From assembly GCA_022478985.1 (NCBI GenBank), contig JAKSZP010004209.1, positions 1 to 64,000 on the forward strand: a stretch of 64,000 bases of DNA. Reading direction: 5' to 3'. Each line of letters begins with the position of its first letter. The stretch's first letter is position 1. Position numbers and translations under genes: made by a program. The notes under the pieces were generated by a model, which was given only the letters and a program-made list of their open reading frames with translations, was not told where the DNA came from and did not search any database. Below, piece after piece: positions 22,190 through 33,150 of this stretch. Origin of the DNA: Massospora cicadina (lineage: Eukaryota; Entomophthoromycota; Entomophthoromycetes; Entomophthorales; Entomophthoraceae).

Positions 22190-23350
22190 CCAATCTGGGA
22201 GAGAAGCCAATGAAAATTGAAAAAAATCAGACTGTTGCATTTCTGCACTTGCTCCCAATGGCGGAACTATATGCTTTTCATGAATTTGGATTGTTTTCTG
22301 AAATGGGATTGCCAGCAGGAGTTACCAAAAGTGTCAATGTATTAGTGGATTGTGAGCAGCTAGCCGATCTGACTAAGAATCAGCAGGAGGATGTGCTCTA
22401 ATTATTTGAAAAATATCGGAAGATATTTGCTCAGAATGATCATGACTTAGGATGTGCAAAAAACGTACTCCACAAAGTTGATACTGGGGAATATCTGCTG
22501 ATTTTAATGAGACCTGTTTGTAGGTCAAGAGCAGCAGAAGCGGAGGTCAGCAATGAAATAAGCAAGTTAGTGGAACATGGGTTAATTGTTCCATCATTAA
22601 GCCCATAGGCGAGTCCAATCCTGTTGGTGAAAAAGAAGGCTGGATCAAATTGAGTAGTGATTGACTATTGCTGACTAAACAAGATCACTAAAAAAGACTA
22701 ATATCCACTGCCCTGAATCAATGACATGCTTGATCGCCTGGGGGAGGCAAAATACTTTTTGGCTATGGACCTGATTTTGGGCTATTGGCAAAGTGATTTG
22801 CCAAAAGAAGATCAGGAAAAATGTGCAATAATTACTGCACAAGGAATATACCAGTTGACCAGAATGCCCCAAGGATTATGCAATGCACTAGTGACTTTTC
22901 AGCATGCTATGGATTCAATACTTAGTGACCTGAAGCTATCCTGCGTGATAGTATACTTAGACAATATCAACGTCTTCAGTAGGACCTTCACCAATCATTT
23001 GGAGCATCTGGAGGAAGTTTTCAAGTTGTTAGCATTGGCGAATCTAAAAATTAAGCTGAGAAAATGCCACTTTTTCAAAAAAGAACTTGAATACTTAGGG
23101 TTGGTTATAAACTCTAATGGATTACAACCACAATACATGAAAATAGAAGCTATTGAGCGGATGTCAATCCAAAAAAGTGTTCCAGATATTCAAGTTTTTT
23201 GGAAATGGTCAGGTACTATCACCGATTCATCAAAGACTTTTCTGGAATTGCCAAACCTTTATTTCACCTACTCAAGGATCCAAAAAAGATATTTGTGTGA
23301 AATGAAGAGGCCCAGAAGTTGTTCAATAAGCTCCAAAAATATTTCATGAG
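22190..23350 (+). pseudogene. Element F reverse transcriptase
   Basis: Fingers at 22430-22720 show L-V-E-H-G-L-I-V-P-S and L-L-V-K-K-K-A-G-S with stops between. The palm frame 22726-23349 has L-G-E-A-K-Y-F, G-Y-W-Q, R-M-P-Q-G-L-C-N-A and the active site V-Y-L-D-N-I-N at 22949-22972. There the second Asp of YLDD is Asn, so catalysis would be lost. F-K-K-E-L-E-Y-L-G-L-V follows. It resembles element B residue by residue. Confidence 0.85.
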
Positions 23351-23760
23351 CAGCTCAGTGTTGAAATATCCAAATTTTAGTCAGGAATTCAAAATCCAAG
23401 CAGATGCCTCATTAATGGTGATTGGTTATTCTATGTCAACTTGATGACAATGGGGACAAACATCCAGTAGCCTACGTGAGCAGAACACTTTCACCAGCAG
23501 AAAGAAACTATACCATGACAGAGCGAGAGTGTCTGGTGGATATCCATGCCTGTAAACAATTTCAAGTCTACATACATGGAACACTCTAAAGTCATAACCG
23601 ACCACTCATCCCTGTGCTGGCTTCATAACCTGAAGGAACCAGAGGGCCGGTTAGCCCAATGGGCTTTAAAGCTGCAATCCTAAGATTTCAAAATTATCAT
23701 CATGGCTGGAGTGGTACATCAGAATGCTGACGAATTGTCTTGATTGCCAGTTGTTTATGT
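23351..23760 (+). pseudogene. Element F RNase H
   Basis: Blocks visible across shifted frames are [20 protein letters not shown] (catalytic Glu, about 23508-23540) and [12 protein letters not shown] (Asp, about 23598-23630). At least one frameshift near 23585 and a stop near 23443 break the reading frame. Confidence 0.75.
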
Positions 23761-24976
23761 GATCTATCATCAGGCTGATGCACTGTTCCTGCGGATGATC
23801 AAAGGAGATATTGAGGATGAACCCCAAGAAATTCAGAATGCATTATGAAAAGTCATGGAAAATACCAAATTTAAGAACAATCAATTATACAAAACAATCA
23901 AAGGGAAATGGGTTTTATTTCCTAAACCATCAGAATGAGTGGAAATCATTTGAGCTGCTCACAAGGTCATCAGCCATGGTGGCCTAAGAAAACAGTGGAT
24001 CATATTCATCAGTATTATTACTGGGAATCAATCAACTACAATGTCACAGATTACCTAGCCTGTTGTGTGGAATGTCAGCTGAACAAACCACACAAGAACA
24101 TCATAGGATACCAGCTAGTACGCCCTGGGTTTGCATGGCACATGGTGTCCATAGATGTTATGGGACCATTAAGTATCAGCACCGGAGGAGTGAAGTATAT
24201 AATCATCACAATAGATCATTTAACCCAATGGGTCAAAATGAAAGCCCTCAGCAAAGTAGATGCAATAAGTACAGTGAAGTTTATACTTGACCAAGTGATC
24301 TATTGGCACAGTTGCCCTCAAGTTATTCTCAGTGACAACAGAACCAACTTTACTTCACATGTGATTCCCAGGATAAATGAATTAATGGGAATCCGCAGTG
24401 TTTTATCTGTCCCCTATCATCCAGAAACAAATGGAATGGTGGAAAGAGTGAATGCAACTCTAGCCTCAACATTATGAAAATTGGTTGCAGGGAAAACTTC
24501 CGCTTGGGGAGCATATCTGAGTTTGGTCACTCTGAATATAATATCAGTTACCATTTGGCGACTGAGAAAACGCCATTTGAAACTGTTATATGGGTGGAAA
24601 GCCACATTACCGCCAATATTGTATTCAGCAGTAGAGCCATCTTTGGGAATGAGTGCCAAACATTATCTATCCTGACTGGCTGATATCCTGATTGAATTAC
24701 AATCTTGGGCATTTGAGATGACAATGAGAAAAAGAATCAATGCAAAGAAAATGGACAACCAGAATTGACCTACGTTGAAAGAATACCATGTGGGTCAATA
24801 GGGTAGCCTATTGCAATACCCATGGGTTTGGGAGAAAAAATAAGTTGGACGCCCTATGGATGGGACCATTAAAAATTATTGCTAAGTCAGCAAATGATGC
24901 CTATACAATCAAGAATACTGAGGATGGTCGCATAGTCAATAGAGTCCATGCAAAATACTTAAAATATTGGACTTAA
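23761..24976 (+). pseudogene. Element F integrase
   Basis: The 180-codon frame 23935-24477 includes a zinc-binding C-C-V-E-C end and I-D-V-M-G-P-L-S-I-S and I-D-H-L-T-Q-W-V (first Asp). It also has L-S-D-N-R-T-N-F-T-S (second Asp) and Y-H-P-E-T-N-G-M-V-E-R-V (Glu). A stop at 24475-24477 interrupts it. The C-terminal part 24788-24976 ends with V-N-R-V-H-A-K-Y-L-K-Y-W, the same ending as in B and G. No chromodomain follows. Confidence 0.85.
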
Positions 24977-25588
24977 AGAAAATATATATATATATTAATG
25001 GAAAAAAAGAAAAAAGAATATATATAATAATAAAATAAAAAAGACAAAAAGATAAAAAAGATGCATAAAAATATATAAAAGTAAAAAATATTAAAAAAAC
25101 AATTTTAATCCAAACATTCATGCATCTAGTGATATTCCCACCTACTGAGCGTGGAGGAATGAATAGTAGTGGGCATGAGTCCAAGAGTTGGCAGGATCAG
25201 GAAGGGCTGAAACTAGATCCGCTGGAATAGTCCCTATCAACGAAATGTTGAGACCCGTCCTGGGGTTGGTACAGGTGGCAAAGTGCTAGCAAGACCTGTC
25301 CTGGGGTTTATACAGGTGGACCAGTTGATCTTTCAGCAAATGATGCGAAGATGGGACTGGCATGGCATGATGTTGTGGGAACTGCGCTTGAGAAGAGGCA
25401 GCAATGGGTAGCAACCAAGGATAAGAAGTCATCAAAACTAAGCAGAGCATATGGGCGTTGAGTGCGGACAGAGCTGCACTCCGCTGAGGAAATAGAAATA
25501 TGATAAACCAAATATGAGCTCAAACTGAAGCTGCTTCCATTCCTAAAGGTTCTTTCTTCCATTGGATATCTGGTCAAGGAGGGGGATG
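24977..25588 (+). other. Element F region between pol and 3' LTR
   Basis: 24977-25110 is a low-complexity A-rich tract with AT dinucleotides, matching tracts at the same place in elements B and G. 25111-25573 is unique sequence without a recognised frame on +; it contains a repeated phrase GACC(C/T)GTCCTGGGGTT at 25252 and 25293. The polypurine tract TCAAGGAGGGGGATG is at 25574-25588 against the LTR. A 103-codon frame on - (25308-25619) crosses the LTR border and is unrecognised. Confidence 0.6.
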
Positions 25589-26593
25589 TGTCAGAATTGC
25601 AGATGGCCACATAATCCAATCTTTTGGCCGAGTATAAGATTCTGAAATTAAGTTATAATTGTATAGGATTGGCAATAGTAGCTAAAAGATGAGAATATCA
25701 TCAGCCATCATCCCCAATGATATTAGAGGTCGCCAACTAATGAAATATTTCATGTATCATCCCCAATGATATTTGAGGCCACCAAAAGATGATAATTTCA
25801 TTGGGCATCATCCCCAATGATATTTGAGACTGCTGACAAATGATGATTTTGTTGGGCATCATCCCCAACAAAATCAAGCAATAAGTCAATATTGAAATAA
25901 CACCCAATAGTCAAATTATATAAAATCATTCAGAGAGGAATGGATTGGAGTTGTCAGAAACTACCAAAACGTGCAAATGCCAGAGGAAGAGTAGAATCGT
26001 CATCAGCTGAAACAATTGGTTTCATGTACCTAATACCAATTGTTTGGTTCACCAAACACCTGAGGATTATGCTGCCTAAGAAACCCAAGGCAATGGTACC
26101 CAATGTGATTTGGTGCCTGACACTGAGGGTCAAACCAGTATAGGAGCACAAATAATTCTCAGCGGACAGCTGAAAAGTTGTGTGCCAATTCCAACTATAA
26201 AAACCCCAAATTATTCCTTAATAAAAGCAGACTAAAATTGATATTAACTTAGTTGTTTAAACATTGGTTGTTTTTACATTACTCTTAAGAGAAGAGTGCA
26301 AGGATCAGATATCCTTAGGTTGTTACTATCAAGTCTCCACTTGGATCTGCATGAAGATAATAGGTAAAGTGTTCCCTACCAGTACCAGAACATCTTCAAG
26401 ACGAAGAAGCACTTGTTTAGCGTTGGACAATACTCTTAACGTGGCTTTAGGGCAATCAACGCTAATAATACTCTTCTTACTATTATTGCCCCAGTCTATC
26501 AATTTCGTTCAAATAATCAATGCAAGGATCCACAGGGTCTGTGCAGTCGAGATTCAGGGCCAGAAGCAAGCCATTAAATCCTAAGATTTAACA
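25589..26593 (+). repeat. Element F 3' LTR
   Basis: 1005 bp, TGTCAGAATTGC to GATTTAACA, collinear with the 5' LTR and including the same tandem array (about 25700-25868). It is followed by the second ATTGC at 26594-26598. Confidence 0.95.
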
Positions 26594-26598
26594 ATTGC

Positions 26599-26949
26599 TT
26601 TGTCAGCATATGGGAAGAGATGTCCTTACTTGACATGGAGGCAAAAGTCAATATTAGATCAGGGTAGGGCTAAGGGTTGGGGGTGGGTTGGGTTTGTGCG
26701 AGGTGGAGTGCTAAGTCCCCTGGGGGGACATAACAGCTGGATGTATTTGGCGAACTGAATGAGCTAGTCCACATACTTTTGCCTGCTGGGCGGTAAATGC
26801 TAGCAGGTGGAGCACTTCTGCCCCATACTGGGGCATCAGGTGGTGTATCTGAGGACATAAATTTGGAGATTGGTGTGGTGAGGTGGTGGTGGAAAATTGA
26901 CTTGTTTTTTTCTAAAATTGCTTGAAATTGATGTCAAGCGGAAAGAAAA
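26599..26949 (-). pseudogene. LINE-3 5' leader and ORF1 N-terminus
   Basis: Beyond element F the ORF1 frame of LINE-3 begins at 26858 on - (M-S-S-D-T-P-P-D-A-P) and is rich in Pro, Ser and Ala, like the ORF1 start of LINE-1. A leader of about 90 bases precedes it. The frame runs into element F at 26670-26594 after a stop or shift. The 5' end is set only by the possible target duplication at 26950-26959. Confidence 0.55.
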
Positions 26950-27183
26950 AGTCTAAATAATTTTTTTCAAAATCCAATTTTTTGTAAATATATGAAGTTT
27001 ACCATGCATTTAGTAGCTATGCTTTCCATTTTGAGATTTCATGGCTAGTGCTTGCAGTTGCCTTATTTTCCCTGTAACCCTTAGTATGAATGTTTTTACC
27101 AGAGGTACTCTGGCTCTTTCTTTGGGTGGTAACTCACTCTGAGTGCCAGTGAAGTCTTATTATTATCAGCACACTCCATGAAA
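26950..27183 (+). repeat. Element A 3' LTR, last piece
   Basis: The stretch 27090-27183 (GGTAACTCACTCTGAGTG and CACTCCATGA) aligns with the ends of both E LTRs, at 37575-37634 and 60115-60179. This shows that the A LTR continues after LINE-3. Confidence 0.65.
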
Positions 27184-27727
27184 CTACCTCCCTACATTTC
27201 ACATTTATCACGTTCCTCATCCCTGAATCATCTTAATCAATTTTAGTCACGCCAACTCAAACCAACATTGGGTGCAGATAACGTTGTCTTTCCAGTGTTG
27301 TCTTCTCCCTGCCAACTATTATGGTCTATCCTCTCAGACTAAACAGCAAAGTCTTATGATTTACATTGGTGATGATCCTGAACCATTTCAGTTTGCTTTC
27401 CCATGTTGAGATCTCGTTAATATATGCTAAACTGAATCCCAACAGCATGGAATAGACCTACTTAAATTAAGTAACTTTTATTACTAAGGAGTATGTTAAT
27501 ATGAGCTTCATATTCTTCCAGAATACAATTGTCTCCCTCATCAAGGCTTTAAGGAAAACTTTCAGGATTTACCCTAGTATGGGTGAAACATTTAACTTAG
27601 TTTCCTACAATTTATTAAATGCGTTAATATTTATTAATGTCCCTTAATATTTTATATATGCAATGTGCCACAAAACCTTTTAAAAAATATGAAATATTAT
27701 TATAAAAATGATAGATGACTAAGAATC
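27184..27727. other. Unassigned AT-rich spacer
   Basis: Between the end of element A and the start of element G. No open frame of note, no repeat shared with the rest of the window and no terminal repeat is visible. It may be old host DNA or a decayed repeat. Confidence 0.5.
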
Positions 27728-28303
27728 TTTCATATTACTGTCAGTGAGCATTTATAAATGTTTGTACCTGCAGAAAATTGCACAGAGCTAGATATTACTG
27801 ATGCAACAGGAAGGCAGAGTGAAGAGTTCTGTTTTTCAGGATATAAAAAATATATATATGAAAACAATACATGTATATATATATTATTGGTAGAGTAAAA
27901 ATATCACCAAGTCTTGGGATTTCTCACTAGGTTGTAACTATAAATACATAGTTGCACTGCTGGTTTATTTTCAGAAAGGTTCCCTCCTTGTTTCATTATC
28001 ACCATTATTATGCTAATTGTGGTGATTGCTCAAATGTCACTAATTAGGTCTCAGTAAAAGGGGTTCACTAATTCTGCCATTAAGCTGAGTTTAGTTTTTA
28101 GACCAACTATTATTCCTCAATCTCTGACCCTTTAGTAGTTTCTTTTATCAGAATTTTATCTGTTCTAGGTCAAATCTTGTTTGATAATAGACATCAATTC
28201 CCATTAGCTAATTACTAATAATTTTTGTAATTATTTTGCTGGATGGCTAATAATATTAAGTCAATAGTTTAGGCTTATCATTCAGTTATATTTAATTCCA
28301 ACA
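27728..28303 (-). repeat. Element G 3' LTR
   Basis: Aligned with 35946-36536 through shared blocks such as CTAGATA..ACTGATGCAAC, GGGATTTCTC.CTAGGTTGT and AATATTTAATT. The right end is ...CCAACA at 28303, followed on - by the polypurine stretch CGGAGGAAA (28304-28312). The left limit is uncertain by some tens of bases. Confidence 0.75.
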
Positions 28304-28366
28304 TTTCCTCCGTGGCAGAATGATAGTCTTCTTAGGCGTTGACCTTCAGTTGCCAAACTTTAAGCA

Positions 28367-29180
28367 ATGTCTTTGTCCTTCTTGGTTCAACTTCACACTC
28401 GTACAGCTTCATATTTTCTCAGAATATGGCCCTATGTAGGTGTGCCTGCTCCTAGCTCAGTCCCATTAATTGAGTTTCCCATAGTCCATGGTGATGATGT
28501 GATGTTGGTGGATGTTACAGCTGCTCTGGCTCAAGAGGAGCTTCCCCCAATGTTTATCAACTACCTGAAGTTCTGGCGCGCCCCTTTCAGGAATCTTATG
28601 GCAAGATTACGCTATGGTTGAGAGCGTTGTGGGGCCTTTGTTTACTGAGGTAGCGCGGTGCCTGGTGGTAAGCTTTGCTCATCTGATGCTACCACTGACT
28701 GCTGAGCACCATTCAGGGTGGTTCTGGTCTGTCAGATTCTTTCTTCATTTTATAGGTGCTGAATAGCTGGTCATGTGAGTTTCCTTTCACCCCAGCCCAC
28801 TTCCGTTTGTTGGGGGTAAACTTCTAAGATAACTGTCTCAACTGGATGCATTCTGGGGTTTACGCCACAAAGCAGGCTTTGGAAGCTAATGACCTGAATC
28901 AGTATCTATCTTTAATGTCACTCATCAGAGATATGATCTTCTTTTCCCTGACGAACTTAATTATATGATGGATTGTCATTGGACAGAACTTGGGTGGGCC
29001 CATTAAGCATATTTTCTGTGTCTGTCTCCTTTCCCCACGCCTATCCCAGCCTGGACAATTTTCATGAATTGCTTATCGCTTGGAGCGTCATTTTTCTCTC
29101 AATCTGGGACACAACTCCTAGTTTGCCTGCTTCATATGGCATCCCCCTTCATCACCTATTCCTTATTGTCTCTCAATAGT
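28367..29180 (+). other. Opposite-strand coding-like stretch inside element G
   Basis: Between pol and the 3' LTR of element G, the strand opposite to the element carries successive open pieces. They are 84 codons from an ATG at 28367 to 28621, then frame-shifted pieces to about 28960 (including V-V-G-P-L-F-T-E-V-A-R and F-F-L-H-F-I-G), and 28973-29179. Composition is rich in Phe, Leu, Pro and Trp. I recognise no family. F-F-L-H-F-I-G also occurs on the equivalent strand of element B (10218-10421). It could be a decayed antisense gene of the element, or chance. Confidence 0.4.
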
Positions 29181-29712
29181 CAGCGACTGTGGTTATAGGA
29201 TCTTCTCCTGGTTGTTTAGGAGCGCGTCCCCCTCAATCATGCTCTATAGTTTGGCCTTTCCGTAATCCCAGCCAAGGGCTCCTAGTTATTGTTTGTCTGG
29301 AAAACTGTCTGTGGAAGCCTCCTTTCTGAGGGAAAATCATCCTCTAAATCGTCGCTGATGCCACTATCTCTAGGATTGAGTCTTTTTCTGTGAAAAAAGA
29401 AGCCATGGCACTTAGCGCAGCTGAGATATCTAAGTCACATAGGTGGAAGTTGACAAAGTGGGCGTTCATTGGTGGTTATCATGGGAGATAGCAGAGAGGT
29501 CTGACGGCAATGACGCTAGTTATGGTATGGGATGCTAGTTTACAAATCATATATCTGCTTTTGCTATCTTTATATCTAGTATTGCTATTTTTTGATAATT
29601 ATTTTTAGCTTTATATATATCTTTCCTTTTTTTTGTTTCCTGTTTTAATTTATTATTTTACTATATTTTATGATTATTTTAGTTAGCTATTTTTATGTAT
29701 ATATGTGTTTTA
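29181..29712 (-). other. Element G post-pol region with low-complexity tract
   Basis: No recognised frame. From about 29570 to 29712 the sequence is a T/A-rich tract corresponding to those after pol in B (10435-10539) and F (24977-25110). Confidence 0.55.
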
Positions 29713-30880
29713 TTATTGTTTATATGGCTGGAGGAACTTAGCATGCACTCAGTTGATAACTCAGTTACTTGATGTCTCCTTGATCCTATAAGTTTTGGTG
29801 GAAATTTTCTCTATTATTTAAAAGGTCTGATCCATATATTAGTTAGTTTGCTCCTTTATCAAAATCCATGCTGGTCATGGAAAGGAAATACTATCATATC
29901 TCAAACTGCAGATTATGTATGCCATCATTGATCAGTTCCATAATCCTTGATCTTCTTGGCCATGCTTATTGAGTATGATTCATTCTGAAGTTTGATGGCG
30001 TGGACGTTAGATTCACTCTACAGCGTTGTGGGTTTATTTCGTCAATATTCTTTACATAGGAGTAGAGTAGCAGAGTCAGGGATGAAGCCTCCCATAGAGT
30101 AGTTTGAAGGGACTCTTCCCTGTCGCTGAGTGATAGTTGATATACTCAAAATGTGGGGGAGAGGAGGGAGATTCAGTATGACAGTCTGTCCTCGCAAGCT
30201 TTCTGAGTAATTTCACTAATGTCCTGTTAACGCGTTTGACAATTCTGTTAAACTCATGTTAGTATGAGGTCATTAGTGTCCCTCAGTTCTCCATTAACTC
30301 ATCTTGTTTGGGGAGGAAAATTGAGGTGAAGTTGGTCTCATTGTCAATAAATATGAACTTCAGACAGTTATGCTGTTTAATGATGCAAAAATTTATGTAT
30401 TTACAGCGGTTACCACCCCTAAATCTCCTATTACTTGTGCCTCTTCCCTTCATTTCAAATGTTCTATTGCTACCATGATGTACTTGGAGTGATTAGCGCC
30501 ATCAGCAAGAACCCCATAATATCAATGATTACTGTATGCCATACAAATGGGGGATGCACAATATGGTAGGAGGTCCTCTTGTGTAAGGGCTTCTCTCACT
30601 TGACATTGGTGTCAGCAAAGATTGTTTTGAGAATGTTGAAGTACGTTATCTCCCAATGATATTGCAGTCATAGTAATTCTAGCATTTTATGTAGCCCTCC
30701 ACGTCCCACCACCTTTTATGCATTCATGATAATATCCAGTTAAGCAAAGAGCTTTGGAATTTTCACCTCACCATCAACCTTCTTTTATATCTCACCATTT
30801 TTCCATAAAAAATCAACCCTTGTCCCGTTTGGATCCCAGATGACTTGAGGTGGTTCATCGGTATAATTGCTGATGTTCAT
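29713..30880 (-). pseudogene. Element G integrase remnant
   Basis: The stop is at 29713-29715, after V-H-A-K-F-L-Q-P-Y, as in B. The core is visible at 30220-30360: D-N-E-T-N-F-T-S (second Asp) and, in another frame, H-E-F-N-R-I-V-K-R-V-N-R-T-L, where the catalytic Glu region is degraded. Stops and shifts every few tens of codons show long decay. Confidence 0.65.
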
Positions 30881-32200
30881 CTTTATGTGTATTTATTCAG
30901 TAAGGTATGCTGTTATGGAAACAGTCAGTAGACACAATAAACAGTTGGCGTTCTGGTGCTTTGCACTGGGGTGGTGAATTACTTTAAAGTCATACACTTG
31001 TAGCTTGAGAGCCCACCGTGTGAGGTGTCCCTTCAGCCCCCAAAGATTTTGTAACCATCACAAGGAGGCTTGGTTAATCAAAACCTTGAACTTCACTCCA
31101 TAGAGTACAATAATACTGTTTGTACACATAATCACAGCTAAGAATTCCCGCTTAATCACTGTGTAGTTCTGTTCATAGCAGGTTAGACTTCTGCTGCAGT
31201 AAGTGATGGGCTACTTCACGCTGTCATTATACCATTGTGATAGTACCACTCCAAAAGTGGAGAGGAAGGCATCAGTCTGTATGATGAACTCCTTCTTGAG
31301 ATTCAGATATTGCAGCACCAGGGCATTGATTAACGTCATCTGGAGAGTGTCAAAGGCACTCTGGCATCATTGTGTCCACAAAAACGTGGCGTCTTTTTTA
31401 AAAATTTGAAGAGTGGGGCCCCAATACAGCTAAAGTTAGTAATAAAGCATCAGTAGTGATTGACCATTCCTAAAAATACTTGAATATTACATTTGTTACC
31501 TGGACAGACCATCTTACTAATGGTTTCTATCTAGGCCAGCTGTAGTTAAAGTCCTTTAGTGTCTACTATGAACCCAAGGTATTCTAGCAGCCCTTTAAGA
31601 AGTTGCATTTTCAGGGCTTTATTTTTGTGTTGGACGCCATGAGTCAGTGACACACCTCCTCTAAATGTTCAGATGCTTCAAAAACGTTCATATGAAAAGT
31701 TAATGTCATCAAGGGGTAGACAAGAATTCATGACAACTTGAGGTCTCCAAGGATGGTCTCCATGGCCCTCTGAAACGTATCCAGGGCGTTGCACAGACCT
31801 TGCGGCATTCAGTGGGCTATAATTCCCTGGAAGTGATTACCGCAAATTTCTCTTGTTCAGCTTCTGGTAGCTCAATCTGCCATTAACCTGAGATCAAGTC
31901 CATGGAAGAAAAAAGATGGGCACCGCCCAAGCAGTTTAATGCGTTGTTGATCCTTGGAAGTAGGTAGGAGGCTTTTTAATTGACGTTAAGTGTTCAGTAG
32001 TTGATAATCACTCAGTTATTAATGTCCTTCTTCTTGACATTCAACACTGATTAAGACCAGGGGCTTTTGGACGTCTTCAGCACTCATTTCTTTAGTAGAT
32101 TACCAATTTCTTTGAAAACTACTTCCTCCATGTCTCAGGTAAAGTTGATTGGACAGTACTTGATGGGGGCATGATCTCTTTTATCCAAATGGTAGACAAT
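30881..32200 (-). pseudogene. Element G RNase H and reverse transcriptase remnants
   Basis: RNase H at 30900-31340 keeps F-Q-T-D-A-F-L-S-T-F-G-V-V-L-S-Q and Y-C-S-R-S-L plus V-I-K-R-E-F-L-A-V. RT at 31360-32160 keeps the active-site remnant P-L-D-D-I-N near 31700 and N-A-L-D-T-F near 31780. The translation also has L-P-E-A-E-Q near 31860 and a G-A-H-L-F-S block near 31910. All are in changing frames. Identification rests on collinearity with B and F. Confidence 0.65.
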
Positions 32201-33150
32201 TCCGTGAACACATACCAAGTCATTGTAGTTAGTGGCAAATTATCTCATTTTTGAATAGCACAAATTCACAATCCTTTTTCTCATCCAATAGTCCCATTAA
32301 AGTTTCTCTTAGGACCACGGCCAATAAGTTGGCTTAAGTTTCATTGAAGAGCCCAAACTCTTTTAGCAATCTGAATATGTGTAAACTACTGAACTCGTCA
32401 ATGGGGTTAAGTGTAGGTACTCTACCACCTGGTACCTCTGGACCGTCAGCGGCCCCTTCTGACAATTTTCCAGCATCACTTTTATTTCTTTAGCCCTGTT
32501 AGTATCATATCTGAAGCCATGTGGGGTTCAAGGCATGATTGCTGATAGGGGTAAAGACTTCCCCTTATAGTCCTATAGTATATCTATTTCAAGCTTGGCC
32601 CCCTTATGACTTGGTGTCCAGAGGGTATCATTTTGGTGCTCGCACATTGCAGAGGTATCCCCTTATACTCATTAATTAGTTAGAGATGATCCAATTTCTC
32701 TTTTTCAGTCCTGGTAGCAGATGTGGACTTCCACATCCTGGTACATGAGGTTAACGTGGCCAGTGCAGGCGGGATCCTTCAGCACACCACATGAGTTAAA
32801 ATAGACCAGGATCTTCGTCCAAGAATCTTAAATGTTTCTTCAACCATTTCAACTACTGCACCAAAGTGGCGCATGAATGCTGCTCTAATTAACATGTTGT
32901 AGCTGTGGTTGGTTAACATGATCACTGGCGTGGATATGGTAATTGGCACAAATTGAAGAGGTAGCGATTTGTACACCCCTTCTAAAATGGTATTACACCC
33001 TCGCCATCTCATATACCACCCATTGTTCTAAATTAGGTTTCAGCGGTAGTTTGGCCACCAATTTCGTTGATACTATTTTAACAGATGCGCCAGTGTCTAT
33101 GATTGCGAAAAATTTAGTCTTTGACACAAAAATATCACAATAGATTCACT
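32201..33150 (-). pseudogene. Element G protease and linker
   Basis: The active site I-I-D-T-G-A-S-V-K-I-V-S-T-K-L is at about 33060-33108 on -. The frame 32779-33012 continues with P-V-I-M-L-T-N-H-S-Y-N-M-L-I-R-A-A-F-M, the counterpart of the N-Y-N-I-L-I-G block of B. The linker to RT (32201-32778) has no clean frame. Confidence 0.7.

Larger units (their letters stand above)
18767..26593 (+). mobile_element. Element F: complete Ty3/Gypsy retrotransposon on +
   Basis: A 7.83-kb element with LTRs of 1007 bp (18767-19773) and 1005 bp (25589-26593), both TGTCAG...AACA, inside a perfect ATTGC duplication. Order on +: LTR, post-LTR motif, gag with zinc knuckle, protease, RT, RNase H, integrase, A-rich tract, polypurine tract, LTR. 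It is the relative of element B: protease, RT, integrase and polypurine tract are alike, but the LTRs are not. It inserted into LINE-3, so it is younger than LINE-3 and element A. Stops in gag and pol make it non-autonomous. Confidence 0.95.
17213..26949 (-). mobile_element. LINE-3: ORF1-only retroelement on -, split by element F
   Basis: The pieces 17213-18766 and 26599-26949 join when element F and one ATTGC copy are removed, giving about 1.9 kb. On - it has a leader, an ORF1-like frame with the same domain order as LINE-1 ORF1, and ends in an A-rich AATAAAATAAAAAG tail at about 17214-17230. No endonuclease or RT sequence is present. AGTTTAAATA (17203-17212) and AGTCTAAATA (26950-26959) are a possible target duplication with one mismatch. 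It inserted into the 3' LTR of element A. Confidence 0.65.
1..27183 (+). mobile_element. Element A: chromodomain Ty3/Gypsy retrotransposon, 3' part, split by later insertions
   Basis: The pieces 1-2682, 8755-9215, 16479-17212 and about 26950-27183 join into one + strand element: reverse transcriptase, RNase H, integrase, chromodomain, polypurine tract and 3' LTR. The order and the sequence match elements E (36624-60179) and C (43216-49285). The 5' LTR and protease lie left of the window. The gaps are filled by LINE-1, element B and LINE-3, the first two with clear target duplications. The end near 27183 is set by alignment with the LTR ends of E at 37634 and 60179; its terminal dinucleotide has decayed. 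Many stops make it long dead. Confidence 0.8.
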
